Numbered from the stretch's first letter, positions 1 to 7,578 are shown. The stretch: 25,141 nucleotides of DNA from Candidatus Aminicenantota bacterium (GCA_026393955.1 JAPKZE010000491.1:1-25141); one strand, 5' to 3'. The notes: a model not told the origin generated them from the letters alone. Made by a program: numbers and translations.

Positions 1-181
1 CGTCGACGAGGCCGCCCTTGCCCATCTGGGATTCGGCCTTCAGACCGAGGGGGGTCCGTTCCCGAACGGCCGCGCGAAGCAGGTCTCCCGTGGAGATCTT
101 GGGGAAGCCGTAGGCCGAATGAATGCCTTCGGCCACGGTCCCCTTCCCGCTTCCGGGCGCGCCCAGGAGGATGACCCTCAT
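1..181 (-). CDS. adk: Adenylate kinase, N-terminal part (cut by window edge)
   Basis: The enzyme makes two ADP from ATP and AMP in the cytoplasm. Only the first 60 codons are present; the gene runs off the left edge. The visible part starts MRVILLGAPGSGKGT, which holds the P-loop GAPGSGKGT at residues 7-15. It continues with ISTGDLLRAAV, the start of the AMP-binding helix region, and a TPLG segment. The ATG at 181-179 overlaps the secY stop as ATGA, so its translation is probably coupled to secY. A purine-rich GGGGGAGAAGAGG just upstream, inside secY, can serve as ribosome-binding site. secY-adk order is the classic end of the spc operon. Identity is certain from the P-loop and context; whether the gene is intact cannot be judged. 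Confidence 0.95.
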   Translation of the reverse strand, partial: MRVILLGAPGSGKGTVAEGIHSAYGFPKISTGDLLRAAVRERTPLGLKAESQMGKGGLVD

Positions 182-1560
182 CCTCTTCTCCCCCGGATCC
201 GGCTACGGCGCATGAACCCGTCGTAGTGGCGCATGACGAGCTGGGCCTCGATCTGCTGCATGGTGTCCATGGCCACGCCCACGACGATGAGGATGGACGT
301 GCCGCCGAACATGAATTCGACGCCGAGGCCCTGGGTGACGAACTTGGGCAGGTTGGCCTCGAGGAAGGGGCCGATCCAGGGCAGGGCCTGGACCTTGAAG
401 CCCGTGATCATGAACTCGGGCAGGATGGCCACGGCGGCGAGGTAGATCGCGCCGGCGAGGGTGATCCGGCTGAGGACGTCGTCGATGTAGTCCGAGGTGG
501 TCTTCCCCGGCCGGATGCCCGGGATGAAGCCGCCGTACTTGCGGAGGTTATCGGCGACGTCGACCGGGTTGAAGATGATCGAGATGTAGAAATAGGTAAA
601 GAAGATGATGGCCGCGATGTAGACCAGGTTGTAGAGGGGCATGCCCAGGCCGAACTGGGCGGCGACCGCCTGGATCGCCGGGACCTTGATGAGGTTGGCC
701 AACGTCGCCGGGATGGTGATGACCGAGGCGGCGAAGATGATCGGGATGACGCCGCCCGTGTTGACCCGGAGCGGCAGGTGCGTGCTCTGGCCGCCGTAGA
801 CCTTGCGGCCGACGACGCGCTTGGCGTAGGAGACGGGGATGCGGCGCTGGCCGCGCTCGACGAAGACGATGAAGCCGACGACGGCGACCATGAGGGCGCC
901 GAGGAAGATCATCTTCAGCGGGTCCATGGACCCGGACTTCATGCCGGCCATCATGCCGGTGAGCCCGGTCGGGAAGCTGACGACGATGCCGGCGAAGATG
1001 ATGAGCGAGATGCCGTTGCCGATGCCGCGCTCCGAGATCTGCTCGCCCAGCCACATGACGAAGACGGTCCCCGTCGTCAGGGTCAGGACGGTCAGCAGCT
1101 TGAAGCCCCAGCCCGGATTGAGGACGATGGACGCGCCGGCCGGGGTCCGAATGGCCTCCAGGAAGATGGAGATGCCGAAGGCCTGGATCAGGCAGATGCC
1201 GATCGTGCCGTAGCGGGTGTATTGGGTGATCTTCTTCCGGCCGAGCTCGCCTTCCTTGGACAGGCGCTCGAGATAGGGCCAGACGACGGTCAGCAGCTGG
1301 AGGATGATCGACGCGCTGATGTAGGGCATGATCCCCAGGGCGAAGATGGTCATCCGGGACATGTTCCGCCCCGAGAACAGGTCGACGAAGCCGAACAGGG
1401 ATCCTTTCTGGGACTGCCAGAATTCCTGCAGGGCCGCCGCATTGAGTCCGGGGTTGGGGATCTGCCCGCCGATGCGGTAGACCGCGAGCAGGAGGAGGGT
1501 GAAGATGACCCTCTTCCGGAGCTCGGGGATGCTGAAGATGTTGCGGATGCTGTCTAACAT
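178..1560 (-). CDS. secY: Protein translocase subunit SecY
   Basis: SecY is the membrane channel of the Sec translocon; with SecE and SecG it passes unfolded preproteins driven by SecA, or inserts membrane proteins from the ribosome. The product is 460 residues (E. coli 443). It has about ten hydrophobic segments, the N-terminal RNIFSIPELRKRVIFTL entry helix, the plug region with FSGRNMSRMTIFALGIMPYI, and the family signature GEQISERGIGNGIS at residues 172-185. The tail is basic (RRSRIRGRRG), as expected for the cytoplasmic end. Its ATG overlaps the rplO stop by one base (TAATG), and its own stop overlaps adk. Nothing looks damaged. SecE is not in the window; it usually sits upstream of rplK, beyond the right edge. 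Confidence 0.98.
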   Translation of the reverse strand: MLDSIRNIFSIPELRKRVIFTLLLLAVYRIGGQIPNPGLNAAALQEFWQSQKGSLFGFVDLFSGRNMSRMTIFALGIMPYISASIILQLLTVVWPYLERLSKEGELGRKKITQYTRYGTIGICLIQAFGISIFLEAIRTPAGASIVLNPGWGFKLLTVLTLTTGTVFVMWLGEQISERGIGNGISLIIFAGIVVSFPTGLTGMMAGMKSGSMDPLKMIFLGALMVAVVGFIVFVERGQRRIPVSYAKRVVGRKVYGGQSTHLPLRVNTGGVIPIIFAASVITIPATLANLIKVPAIQAVAAQFGLGMPLYNLVYIAAIIFFTYFYISIIFNPVDVADNLRKYGGFIPGIRPGKTTSDYIDDVLSRITLAGAIYLAAVAILPEFMITGFKVQALPWIGPFLEANLPKFVTQGLGVEFMFGGTSILIVVGVAMDTMQQIEAQLVMRHYDGFMRRSRIRGRRG

Positions 1561-2006
1561 TAGTCTTTTCCGATAACGACGGCCTGGCCGCCCTTGGCCT
1601 CGATCTTCTTCACGGCCGAGGCGGAGAATTCGTGGGCGCGGACGGTCTTGGCCGCGGCCAGATCGCCCCGACCGAGGACCTTGACCCGGTCGGTGGCCTT
1701 TTGGATGAGGCGGTGCTCGGCCATCTCCTTGGGCCCGATCTCCTCCTTGCGGAGCTTGGCCAGGCCGTCCAGGTTGACGATGGCGATCTCCTCGCGGTGG
1801 ATGTTGGTAAAGCCGCGCTTGGGGATGCGTCGGACGAGCGGCATCTGGCCGCCTTCGAAGCCGCGCTTGCGCGAATAGCCGCTCCCTTGGAGCTGTCCCT
1901 TGCTGCCGCGGCCGGCCGTCTTGCCCCAGCCCGAGCCGGGCCCGCGCCCCACCCGCTTGCGATCCTTCCTCGATCCTTGGGCCGGTTTGAGCTTGCTGAG
2001 GTTCAT
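1560..2006 (-). CDS. rplO: 50S ribosomal protein L15 (uL15)
   Basis: L15 is a late-assembly protein of the large subunit that binds 23S rRNA. The 148-residue product (E. coli 144) begins MNLSKLKPAQGSRKDRKRVG. It keeps the Gly/Arg/Lys-rich N-terminal extension that threads into rRNA (residues 10-50) and the conserved GGQMPLVRRIPKRGFTN block at 52-68. The C-terminal half is the compact globular domain ending AVVIGKD. The start overlaps rpmD by four bases and the stop overlaps secY by one base, which places it in a tightly coupled rpmD-rplO-secY string. Confidence 0.98.
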   Translation of the reverse strand: MNLSKLKPAQGSRKDRKRVGRGPGSGWGKTAGRGSKGQLQGSGYSRKRGFEGGQMPLVRRIPKRGFTNIHREEIAIVNLDGLAKLRKEEIGPKEMAEHRLIQKATDRVKVLGRGDLAAAKTVRAHEFSASAVKKIEAKGGQAVVIGKD

Positions 2007-2251
2007 GGCTTCTCCACCGCTTCCACCTTGAGGGCGTGGACGATCTTATGGACCATCCCGCGGACGGACGGCGTGTCCTTGAGCACCGCGTGGGAATGGA
2101 GCTTCCGCAGGCCCAGGCCCTTGGCCGTCTCCCGCTGGTCGCGGGGGGTCCCGATGAGGCTGCGGACCAGGGTGACCTTGATGTACAGGTCCCCGGCCGC
2201 CTTCTCGGCGCGCTGGGGCGCCTTCTTGGGTTTGGCTGCGACGTCGGTCAT
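2003..2251 (-). CDS. rpmD: 50S ribosomal protein L30 (uL30) with N-terminal extension
   Basis: L30 is a small peripheral large-subunit protein. The core from about residue 21 (DLYIKVTLVRSLIGTPRDQR) to 75 is a normal bacterial L30. The product is 82 residues against about 59 for E. coli, because of an Ala/Lys-rich 20-residue N-terminal extension (MTDVAAKPKKAPQRAEKAAG). The start is fixed by the ATGA overlap with the rpsE stop; there is no internal Met near the core start that would give the short form. The stop overlaps rplO by four bases. The extension is probably a disordered rRNA-contacting tail. Confidence 0.95.
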   Translation of the reverse strand: MTDVAAKPKKAPQRAEKAAGDLYIKVTLVRSLIGTPRDQRETAKGLGLRKLHSHAVLKDTPSVRGMVHKIVHALKVEAVEKP

Positions 2252-2769
2252 AGCGCACCTTTCGCCTTTCCGCGCATCTTGGCCACGTCCTCGGGGTTCC
2301 GGATGTGCCGCAGGGCGTCCAGGGTCGCGTTGGCGACGCTGAGGGGGTTGCTGCTGCGGATGGACTTGGTCAGAATGTCCCGGATCCCGGCCAGCTGCAT
2401 GATGACGCGGACGGCCCCGCCGGCGATGACGCCCGTCCCCTTCGAGGCCGGACGGAGGACGACGAGTCCGGCCCCGTCGACGCCCTTGACCAGATGCGGG
2501 ATGGTCGTCTCGGCCAGGGGCACGCGGATCATGCTTTTGCGGGCCGCCTCGACGCCCTTGGCGATGGCCTGGGGCACCTCGCGGGCCTTGCCCTTGCCGA
2601 TGCCCACCCGGCCGCGCTCGTCACCCACGGCGACGAGGGCCGAGAAGCTCAGGTTCTTGCCGCCTTTGACGACTTTGGTGACCCGGCGGATGGAAATGAC
2701 CTGGTCCTTGAGCTCCATGCCCTCTTCGTCGAGGACCCCGACTTTTCTGCTGTGTCTGCGATCGTCCAC
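2248..2769 (-). CDS. rpsE: 30S ribosomal protein S5 (uS5)
   Basis: S5 lies at the mRNA entry and helps decoding accuracy. The product is 173 residues (E. coli 167). The S5 dsRNA-binding domain covers roughly residues 20-85, including the loop RRVTKVVKGGK at 28-38 where spectinomycin-resistance changes occur in other bacteria; it looks wild type. The C-terminal domain holds GTGVIAGGAVRVIMQLAGI. The start codon is GTG (2769-2767) preceded by AAGGAGAG with about eight bases spacing, which supports this start. A 28-base gap separates it from rplR, and its stop overlaps rpmD by four bases. Confidence 0.97.
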   Translation of the reverse strand: MDDRRHSRKVGVLDEEGMELKDQVISIRRVTKVVKGGKNLSFSALVAVGDERGRVGIGKGKAREVPQAIAKGVEAARKSMIRVPLAETTIPHLVKGVDGAGLVVLRPASKGTGVIAGGAVRVIMQLAGIRDILTKSIRSSNPLSVANATLDALRHIRNPEDVAKMRGKAKGAL

Positions 2770-2797
2770 GTCTGTCTCTCCTTGTTCGTCCGTCCGC

Positions 2798-3172
2798 TCA
2801 GAACTGGATGCCTTCCTTGCGAATGGCGTCCGCCAGGGTCTTGATACGTCCGTGATAGGGATGGGTGCCCCGGTCGAAAACGACCTTGTCGATGCGGGCC
2901 GCCTTGAGGCGCTGGCCCAGCAGCTCGCCGAGCAGGACGCAGGCGTCCTTGTTCTTGGTGCTCTTGGCCTTGGCCCGGACCTCTTTCTCCAGGGTCGAAG
3001 CGGTCAGAAGGACGGCGCCCTTCCGGTCGTCGATGACCTGGGTGTAGATGTAAGCGTTGCTCTTGAACACATGGAGCCGGGGCCGCTCGGGCGTGCCCCG
3101 GACCCGCTCGCGGATCCGCTTCCGGAGACGCGTGTCCCGGACCTTTCTCTCGGTTGTTTTGTCTTTAAGCAC
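2798..3172 (-). CDS. rplR: 50S ribosomal protein L18 (uL18)
   Basis: L18 binds 5S rRNA, together with L5 and L25, in the central protuberance. The product is 124 residues (E. coli 117) and has the Arg-rich N-terminus KRIRERVRGTPERPRLHVF, the YTQVIDDRKGAVLLTAST strand, and the closing FDRGTHPYHGRIKTLADAIRKEG. The start is GTG at 3172-3170. An in-frame TGA lies two codons upstream, so no longer form is possible. The start overlaps the end of rplF by eight bases, and the GGGGGTGA just before it acts as ribosome-binding site. Confidence 0.96.
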   Translation of the reverse strand: MLKDKTTERKVRDTRLRKRIRERVRGTPERPRLHVFKSNAYIYTQVIDDRKGAVLLTASTLEKEVRAKAKSTKNKDACVLLGELLGQRLKAARIDKVVFDRGTHPYHGRIKTLADAIRKEGIQF

Positions 3173-3710
3173 CGGTCACCCCCGCCTTTCGTTCTTTCTT
3201 GATGAGCCGCTCGCCGAGGTACCGGACGCCTTTCTGCTTGTAGGGGTCCGGGATGCGGAGACTCTTGATGTTGTCGGCGACCTGGCCCACCTTCTGCCGG
3301 TCGATGCCCCGGATGGTGAGCTGGGTGGGCTTCACGGCCACGATCTCGACCCCGACGGGGATGTCGTAGACGATCGGCCGGGAATACCCCAGGCTGATCT
3401 CCAGCTTGCCCTTATCGACCTTGGCTTTGTAGCCGACGCCGACGATCTCGAGCTGCTTGACGTAGCCTTCGCTGACGCCGACCACGGCGTTGTGGGCCAG
3501 GGCCCGGCCGAGACCGTGGTTGGCCCGCCCGGCCTTGGTGTCTTCGGACCGGCTCAGGATGAGGGTGCTCCCCTCCATGGCGGCCGTGATGCCCGGCTGG
3601 AGCGGCGTCGAGAGCTTGCCTTTGCTGCCCTCGAAGTCGATCCGGTCCGGATGCACGGTGACGGTCACGCCCGCCGGCAGGACGATCGGTTTCTTCCCGA
3701 CTCTCGACAT
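3165..3710 (-). CDS. rplF: 50S ribosomal protein L6 (uL6)
   Basis: L6 sits near the factor-binding site and sarcin-ricin loop of the large subunit. The 181-residue product (E. coli 177) starts MSRVGKKPIVLPAGVTVTV, the usual L6 opening. It contains two repeated alpha/beta domains, with the second carrying the signature GIDRQKVGQVADNIKSLRIP around residues 135-155. The C-terminus (KKERKAGVTGA) is basic. It is followed by rplR with an eight-base overlap and preceded by rpsH across 15 bases. Confidence 0.98.
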   Translation of the reverse strand: MSRVGKKPIVLPAGVTVTVHPDRIDFEGSKGKLSTPLQPGITAAMEGSTLILSRSEDTKAGRANHGLGRALAHNAVVGVSEGYVKQLEIVGVGYKAKVDKGKLEISLGYSRPIVYDIPVGVEIVAVKPTQLTIRGIDRQKVGQVADNIKSLRIPDPYKQKGVRYLGERLIKKERKAGVTGA

Positions 3711-3725
3711 GTGTTCTCTCCCCGC

Positions 3726-4115
3726 CTACCAGATGCTGCAGAGGACTTCGCCGCCCGCCCCCTGCTCCTCGCAGGTCTTGCCGGTCATGACGCCGCGGGA
3801 CGTCGAGACGACGACCACGCCCAGGCCGTCCAGGGCCTTGGGAACGGAGTCGCGCGTGCAGTAGATCCGGCAGCCCGGGGTGCTGACCCGCTTGAGGCCG
3901 CTGATGACGCTCCGGTTGTCCTCGGTGTACTTGAGCGTCACGTTGAGGATCCCCTGCTTCTTGTCGTCGATGACCTTGAAGTTCTTGATATACCCCTCCT
4001 CCTTGAGGATCTTGACGACCTCGACCCCCAGCCGGAAGGACGGGATGTTGACTTCCCGTTTCTTGGACTTCACTCCGTTGCGGATCCGGGTGAGCAGGTC
4101 AGATAACGAATCCAT
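3726..4115 (-). CDS. rpsH: 30S ribosomal protein S8 (uS8)
   Basis: S8 binds the central domain of 16S rRNA early in small-subunit assembly, and in E. coli it represses the spc operon by binding mRNA near rplE. The 129-residue product (E. coli 130) starts MDSLSDLLTRIRNGVKSKK and ends GGEVLCSIW, the conserved S8 terminus with the Cys-x-x-Trp end. AAAGGA about eight bases before the ATG is the likely ribosome-binding site. The gaps to rpsN and rplF are 21 and 15 bases. I could not identify an S8 mRNA-binding hairpin by eye. Confidence 0.97.
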   Translation of the reverse strand: MDSLSDLLTRIRNGVKSKKREVNIPSFRLGVEVVKILKEEGYIKNFKVIDDKKQGILNVTLKYTEDNRSVISGLKRVSTPGCRIYCTRDSVPKALDGLGVVVVSTSRGVMTGKTCEEQGAGGEVLCSIW

Positions 4116-4136
4116 GGGTTGTTCCTTTCTCCGATC

Positions 4137-4322
4137 TCACCAGGACGACTTGGTCACGCCCGGGATATCGCCCTTGAGGGCCAGCTCGCGGAAGCAGAGG
4201 CGGCAGAGATCGAACTTCCGGTAATAGGCCCGGGAGCGCCCGCAGAGCCGGCAGCGACGGCGGACCCGGATCGCGTACTTGGGCTGGCGGACCATTTTGG
4301 CCATGCGCGCAGTAGTTGCCAT
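4137..4322 (-). CDS. rpsN: 30S ribosomal protein S14, zinc-binding type Z (uS14)
   Basis: S14 is part of the 30S head near the A and P sites. At 61 residues this is the short zinc-type paralogue, not the roughly 100-residue zinc-free type. Four cysteines form the site: C24, C27, C40 and C43 (CRLCGRSR and LCRLCFREL). The end GDIPGVTKSSW is the conserved terminus. No second, zinc-independent S14 is seen here. The gene lies in its standard place between rplE and rpsH. Confidence 0.97.
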   Translation of the reverse strand: MATTARMAKMVRQPKYAIRVRRRCRLCGRSRAYYRKFDLCRLCFRELALKGDIPGVTKSSW

Positions 4323-4336
4323 GGTGACCTCGCTTC

Positions 4337-4879
4337 TCAGTTTTCCCGGAAGGGCATGCCCAGCCTCTTGAGGAGGGCCAGAGCTTCCCTGTCGGTCCGG
4401 GCCGTCGTGACGATGGTGATGTTCATGCCCCGGGGCCGCTCGACCTTGGTGTAGTCGATCTCCGGGAAGACGAGCTGGTCGCGCATCCCCAGGGTGTAGT
4501 TGCCCCGGTGGTCGAAGGACGTCGGCGGGACGCCGCGGAAGTCCCGGACCCGCGGCAGGACGATGTTGACCAGCCGGTCGAAGAACTCGTACATCCGCCG
4601 GTTGCGGAGGGTGACGTAGCAGGCGATGGGCTGGCCCTTCCTCAGCTTGAAGGCCGAGATGGACTTCTTGGCCCGCCCGACGCCGGGCAGCTGGCCGGTG
4701 ATCTGGGCCAGCTCGGCCTTGGCCGTGTCCAGGAGCTTGACGTTCTGGATGGCGTCGCCGACCCCGACATTGACGATGATCTTCTCGAGGCGCGGCACGG
4801 CCATGATATTCGTGAGCCCCAGCTCCTCCTGGAGCGCGGGGATCACGTCCTTCCGGTACTTCTCGTATAAGCGGCTCAT
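4337..4879 (-). CDS. rplE: 50S ribosomal protein L5 (uL5)
   Basis: L5 binds 5S rRNA in the central protuberance and touches the P-site tRNA. The product is 180 residues (E. coli 179). Recognisable blocks are VPRLEKIIVNVGVGDA (residues 29-44), a TGQLPGVGRAKKSISAFKLRKG segment, the YEFFDRLVNIVLPRVRDFRG block and the end TTARTDREALALLKRLGMPF. The start is ATG, ten bases after the rplX stop. In E. coli this junction is the S8 repression target; here it is too short to hold that element outside coding sequence. Confidence 0.98.
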   Translation of the reverse strand: MSRLYEKYRKDVIPALQEELGLTNIMAVPRLEKIIVNVGVGDAIQNVKLLDTAKAELAQITGQLPGVGRAKKSISAFKLRKGQPIACYVTLRNRRMYEFFDRLVNIVLPRVRDFRGVPPTSFDHRGNYTLGMRDQLVFPEIDYTKVERPRGMNITIVTTARTDREALALLKRLGMPFREN

Positions 4880-4889
4880 GGGCGGTTCC

Positions 4890-5222
4890 TTACTTCTGCT
4901 TCTCGATCAGGGTGTCGCAGCGGTGGCAGTGGCGGCTCTTGCTGCCGTCGTCGTGCCGGTGCGTGCGGGCCCGGACGCCCTGGCCGCACTCCGAGCAGTA
5001 GAGCATGACGTTGGCCACGGCGATCGGGGCCTCCTTCTCCATGACCCCGCCCTGCTGGTTCCGGCTGCGGTCGGCCTTGACGAAGTGCTTGGAGAAATTG
5101 ATCCGTTCGACGATGACCCGGTTGGTCTCGGGGATGAGCATGAGGACCTTGCCCTGTTTCCCCTTGTCCTTGCCCCGGATGACGACGACGAGGTCGTTCT
5201 TCTTGAGCGCGATCTTGGGCAT
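4890..5222 (-). CDS. rplX: 50S ribosomal protein L24 (uL24)
   Basis: L24 is one of the assembly-initiator proteins of the large subunit and lies near the exit tunnel. The product is 110 residues (E. coli 104). The KOW motif is at the N-terminus (VVVIRGKDKGKQGKVL, residues 12-27). The C-terminal half keeps two CxxC pairs (C76/C79 and C99/C102), a likely zinc knuckle found in many bacterial L24 proteins and absent from the E. coli form. The start overlaps the rplN stop by one base (TGATG). Confidence 0.97.
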   Translation of the reverse strand: MPKIALKKNDLVVVIRGKDKGKQGKVLMLIPETNRVIVERINFSKHFVKADRSRNQQGGVMEKEAPIAVANVMLYCSECGQGVRARTHRHDDGSKSRHCHRCDTLIEKQK

Positions 5223-5590
5223 CAGAGGACCTCCGGCGCGAGGGAGATGATCTTCGTGAACTTCCGCTCGCGGAGCTCGCGGCCGACCGGGCCGAAGACG
5301 CGCGTGCCCACGGGCTCGTTCGCCTTGTCGATGATGACCGCGGCGTTGTCCTCGAAGCGGATGTAGGAGCCGTCCCTGCGGCGGAGCTCCTTGCGGGTCC
5401 TGACGATGACGGCCCGGACGACCTTGCCCTTCTGGACCTTGCTCTCCGGACCGGCTTCCTTGACCGACGCCGAGATGATGTCCCCGATCCGGGCCACCCG
5501 GCCGACGGAGCCGCCGAGGGGCGTGATGGCCTGGATCCGCCGGGCGCCGGAGTTATCGGCGACCTTGAGCATCGTGCGCATCTGGATCAT
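5222..5590 (-). CDS. rplN: 50S ribosomal protein L14 (uL14)
   Basis: L14 forms part of the intersubunit bridge with 16S rRNA and is the docking site of RsfS. The 122-residue product (E. coli 123) opens MIQMRTMLKVADNSGARRIQ and contains the conserved GDIISASVKEA and VVRAVIVRTRKELRRRDGSYIRF blocks, ending FTKIISLAPEVL. The ATG overlaps the rpsQ stop as ATGA, and its stop overlaps rplX by one base. This is the first gene of the spc block, but there is no gap that could hold its own promoter. Confidence 0.98.
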   Translation of the reverse strand: MIQMRTMLKVADNSGARRIQAITPLGGSVGRVARIGDIISASVKEAGPESKVQKGKVVRAVIVRTRKELRRRDGSYIRFEDNAAVIIDKANEPVGTRVFGPVGRELRERKFTKIISLAPEVL

Positions 5591-5925
5591 TGGGGCTCTC
5601 CCGTCCCGGGCTCGGCCGGCTTGGCCGCCAGCGGGTCGGCCGCGATCGGCGTCGCCGTCAGCTCGGGGGTCAGGCCGACGATGGCCAGGATGCGCCAGCG
5701 CTTGGTCTTACTGATCGGCCGCGTCTCGATGATGCGGACGATGTCGCCGACCTTGCACTTCTCCGCTTCATCGTGGACGAGGAAGGTCTGCTTCTTGCGG
5801 ATGGTCTTGCGGTACAGGGGATGGCGGATCTGCCGCTCCACCTGGACCGTGACCGTCTTCTTCATCTTCTTGGCGATGACGGTCCCGACCTTCGTCGTTT
5901 TGCGTGCTTGCTTGGGGGTGTCCAT
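5587..5925 (-). CDS. rpsQ: 30S ribosomal protein S17 (uS17) with C-terminal tail
   Basis: S17 is a primary 16S rRNA-binding protein of the small-subunit body. Residues 1-87 form a normal S17 OB fold: VGTVIAKKMKKTVTVQVER, HPLYRKTIRKKQTFLVHDE, then KVGDIVRIIETRPISKTKRW. The protein is 112 residues against 84 in E. coli. The extra part is an Ala/Pro/Glu-rich tail (PIAADPLAAKPAEPGTGEPQ) that looks disordered and acidic, unlike a normal rRNA-binding tail. The start lies three bases after the rpmC stop; the stop overlaps rplN by four bases. Confidence 0.96.
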   Translation of the reverse strand: MDTPKQARKTTKVGTVIAKKMKKTVTVQVERQIRHPLYRKTIRKKQTFLVHDEAEKCKVGDIVRIIETRPISKTKRWRILAIVGLTPELTATPIAADPLAAKPAEPGTGEPQ

Positions 5926-5928
5926 GGG

Positions 5929-6126
5929 CTACTCCGTGGCCTTCGTCGCCCGGTTCAAGAGCGTCTTGATGCGGGCGATGTCCCTCTTGATATTCTTGAT
6001 TTTCATCGGGCTCTCGAGCTGGCCGAGGGACTTCTGGAAGCGGAGCTTGAAGAGCTGATCGACGAGCTCCGCCTCCCTGTGCTTCAGCTCGCCGGCCGAA
6101 AGCTCCTTGAGTTCATTGATCTTCAT
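5929..6126 (-). CDS. rpmC: 50S ribosomal protein L29 (uL29)
   Basis: L29 is a small two-helix protein at the polypeptide exit tunnel, close to where SRP and trigger factor dock. The product is 65 residues (E. coli 63): MKINELKELSAGELKHREAE, then LFKLRFQKSLGQLESPMKI and IKRDIARIKTLLNRATKATE. The frame stays open upstream to 6354, but only the ATG at 6126 gives the L29 opening, and it overlaps the rplP stop as ATGA. The stop is TAG. Confidence 0.97.
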   Translation of the reverse strand: MKINELKELSAGELKHREAELVDQLFKLRFQKSLGQLESPMKIKNIKRDIARIKTLLNRATKATE

Positions 6127-6545
6127 CTGAGCTCCCTCCCATCCCGGGAGATGAACCGCGTCTTGATGGGCAGCTTGTGGCCGCAGAGGCGCATGGCTTC
6201 GCGGGCCTCGGCCTGGTCGATGCCCTCGAGCTCGAACAGGATCTTGCCGGGGCGGATGACGTCGACCCAGAATTCGGGGTCGCCCTTGCCCTTGCCCATG
6301 CGGACCTCGGTCGGCTTCTTGGTGACCGATTTCCAGGGGAAGGTCCGGATCCACAGCTTGCCTTTCCTCTTCATGTGCCGGGTGATGGTGATACGGCCGG
6401 CTTCGATCTGCCGGGAGGACAGCCAGCCGGGCTCGAGGGCCTGGAGGCCGAACTCCCCGAAGGTCAGGGTGCCGCCGCGCAAGGCGGTGCCCCGCATGCG
6501 GCCCCGCTGCTGTTTGCGGTATTTGACTTTGGCGGGCATCAACAT
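6123..6545 (-). CDS. rplP: 50S ribosomal protein L16 (uL16)
   Basis: L16 organises the A-site tRNA-binding region of the large subunit. From the ATG at 6545 the product is 140 residues (E. coli 136) and opens MLMPAKVKYRKQQRGRMRG, the classical L16 start. The conserved VTKKPTEVRMGKGKGDPEFW block is at about 74-93. The open frame runs back to 6761 inside rpsC, but that part is a shadow: the L16 start is two bases after the rpsC stop. The stop overlaps rpmC by four bases. Confidence 0.97.
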   Translation of the reverse strand: MLMPAKVKYRKQQRGRMRGTALRGGTLTFGEFGLQALEPGWLSSRQIEAGRITITRHMKRKGKLWIRTFPWKSVTKKPTEVRMGKGKGDPEFWVDVIRPGKILFELEGIDQAEAREAMRLCGHKLPIKTRFISRDGRELR

Positions 6546-6547
6546 GA

Positions 6548-7222
6548 TTAGATCTCCTCGACCTCGGCCATCTGAGAGGTCATCTTGGGCTTCTCGACGT
6601 CGGCCCGGTAGACCCAGACCTTGATGCCGATCTGGCCGTAGGTCGTAAAGGCCTCGGTTTTGGCGAAGTCGATGTCGGCCCTGAGCGTCTGGAGCGGGAG
6701 CTGGCCTTTGAGGTACCACTCGGAGCGGGCGATCTCCACGCCGCCGAGACGGCCGGCGCACATGACCTTGATGCCCTTGGCCCCCATCTTGAGGGCGAAC
6801 TCGACGGCCTTGCGCATGGCCCGGCGGTAGGCGATGCGCTTCTCCAGCTGGACGGCGATGCTCTCGCCGATGAGCAGGGCGTTGAGCTCGGGCTTGTCGA
6901 CCTCGCGGATGTCGACGTAGACATCCCGCTTGGCGATCGTCTCGAGGTAGCCTTTGAGGTTCTCGATCTCCTTGCCGCCGCGCCCGATGATGATGCCCGG
7001 GCGGGCGGTATGGATAATGACCCGGATCTTCGGACCGATGCGCTCGACGTCGACGCCGGCGATGCCGGCGTGAAAGTACTTCTCCTTGATGGCCTTCTTC
7101 ATCTTCAGGTCTTCATGGATGAGGCGGGGGTAGTCCGGGCCCTTGGCGAACCAGCGGGACGTCCACGGCTTGTTGAAGCCGAGCCGGAATCCGTACGGGT
7201 GTGTTTTTTGTCCCACGGTCAT
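6548..7222 (-). CDS. rpsC: 30S ribosomal protein S3 (uS3)
   Basis: S3 lines the mRNA entry channel and contributes to the mRNA helicase activity of the ribosome. The product is 224 residues (E. coli 233). It begins MTVGQKTHPYGFRLGFNKPW, has a type II KH domain with the GRGG loop at residues 80-83, and the C-terminal domain block RLGGVEIARSEWYLKGQLPL. The start overlaps the rplV stop as ATGA. The tail (KPKMTSQMAEVEEI) is short and acidic. Confidence 0.98.
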   Translation of the reverse strand: MTVGQKTHPYGFRLGFNKPWTSRWFAKGPDYPRLIHEDLKMKKAIKEKYFHAGIAGVDVERIGPKIRVIIHTARPGIIIGRGGKEIENLKGYLETIAKRDVYVDIREVDKPELNALLIGESIAVQLEKRIAYRRAMRKAVEFALKMGAKGIKVMCAGRLGGVEIARSEWYLKGQLPLQTLRADIDFAKTEAFTTYGQIGIKVWVYRADVEKPKMTSQMAEVEEI

Positions 7223-7578
7223 TTCCCCTTTTCGTTCAAGTAGATGTGGACGTGGCTCATCCGCTTCTGGACGCGGTAGGCCCGCCCCATGGGCGCCGGG
7301 CGGATCCGCTTGGCCATGGGGCCGCCGTTGATCTGGATCCGCGAGATGTAAAGGGTGTCGACATCGACGTTTGGCGACTTCTGCTGGGCGTTGGCGATGG
7401 CCGAGCGGAGGACCTTCTCCAGGATGGCGCTGATCTTCTTCCGCTGGCTGAAGCGCAGGATGGTCAGGGCCTCGCCGACGTACCGGTCCCGGACGAGGTC
7501 GGCCACGAGGCGGCCCTTCTGGGGGCTCATCCGGACGAACCGGGCGATGGCGTGGGAGAGCGGGGCCGGGGCGTTCAT
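7219..7578 (-). CDS. rplV: 50S ribosomal protein L22 (uL22)
   Basis: L22 contacts all domains of 23S rRNA and its beta-hairpin forms part of the exit-tunnel constriction, where macrolide-resistance changes arise. The 119-residue product (E. coli 110) has HAIARFVRMSPQKGRLVADL near the start and ends with the hairpin region GPMAKRIRPAPMGRAYRVQK and RMSHVHIYLNEKGK. The hairpin tip looks standard. It overlaps both rpsS and rpsC by four bases. Confidence 0.98.
   Translation of the reverse strand: MNAPAPLSHAIARFVRMSPQKGRLVADLVRDRYVGEALTILRFSQRKKISAILEKVLRSAIANAQQKSPNVDVDTLYISRIQINGGPMAKRIRPAPMGRAYRVQKRMSHVHIYLNEKGK

Noticed and set aside
6546..6761. Possible N-terminal extension of L16 into rpsC
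   Set aside because: The extra residues are an out-of-frame reading of rpsC; the family start MLMPAKVKYRKQ lies at 6545.
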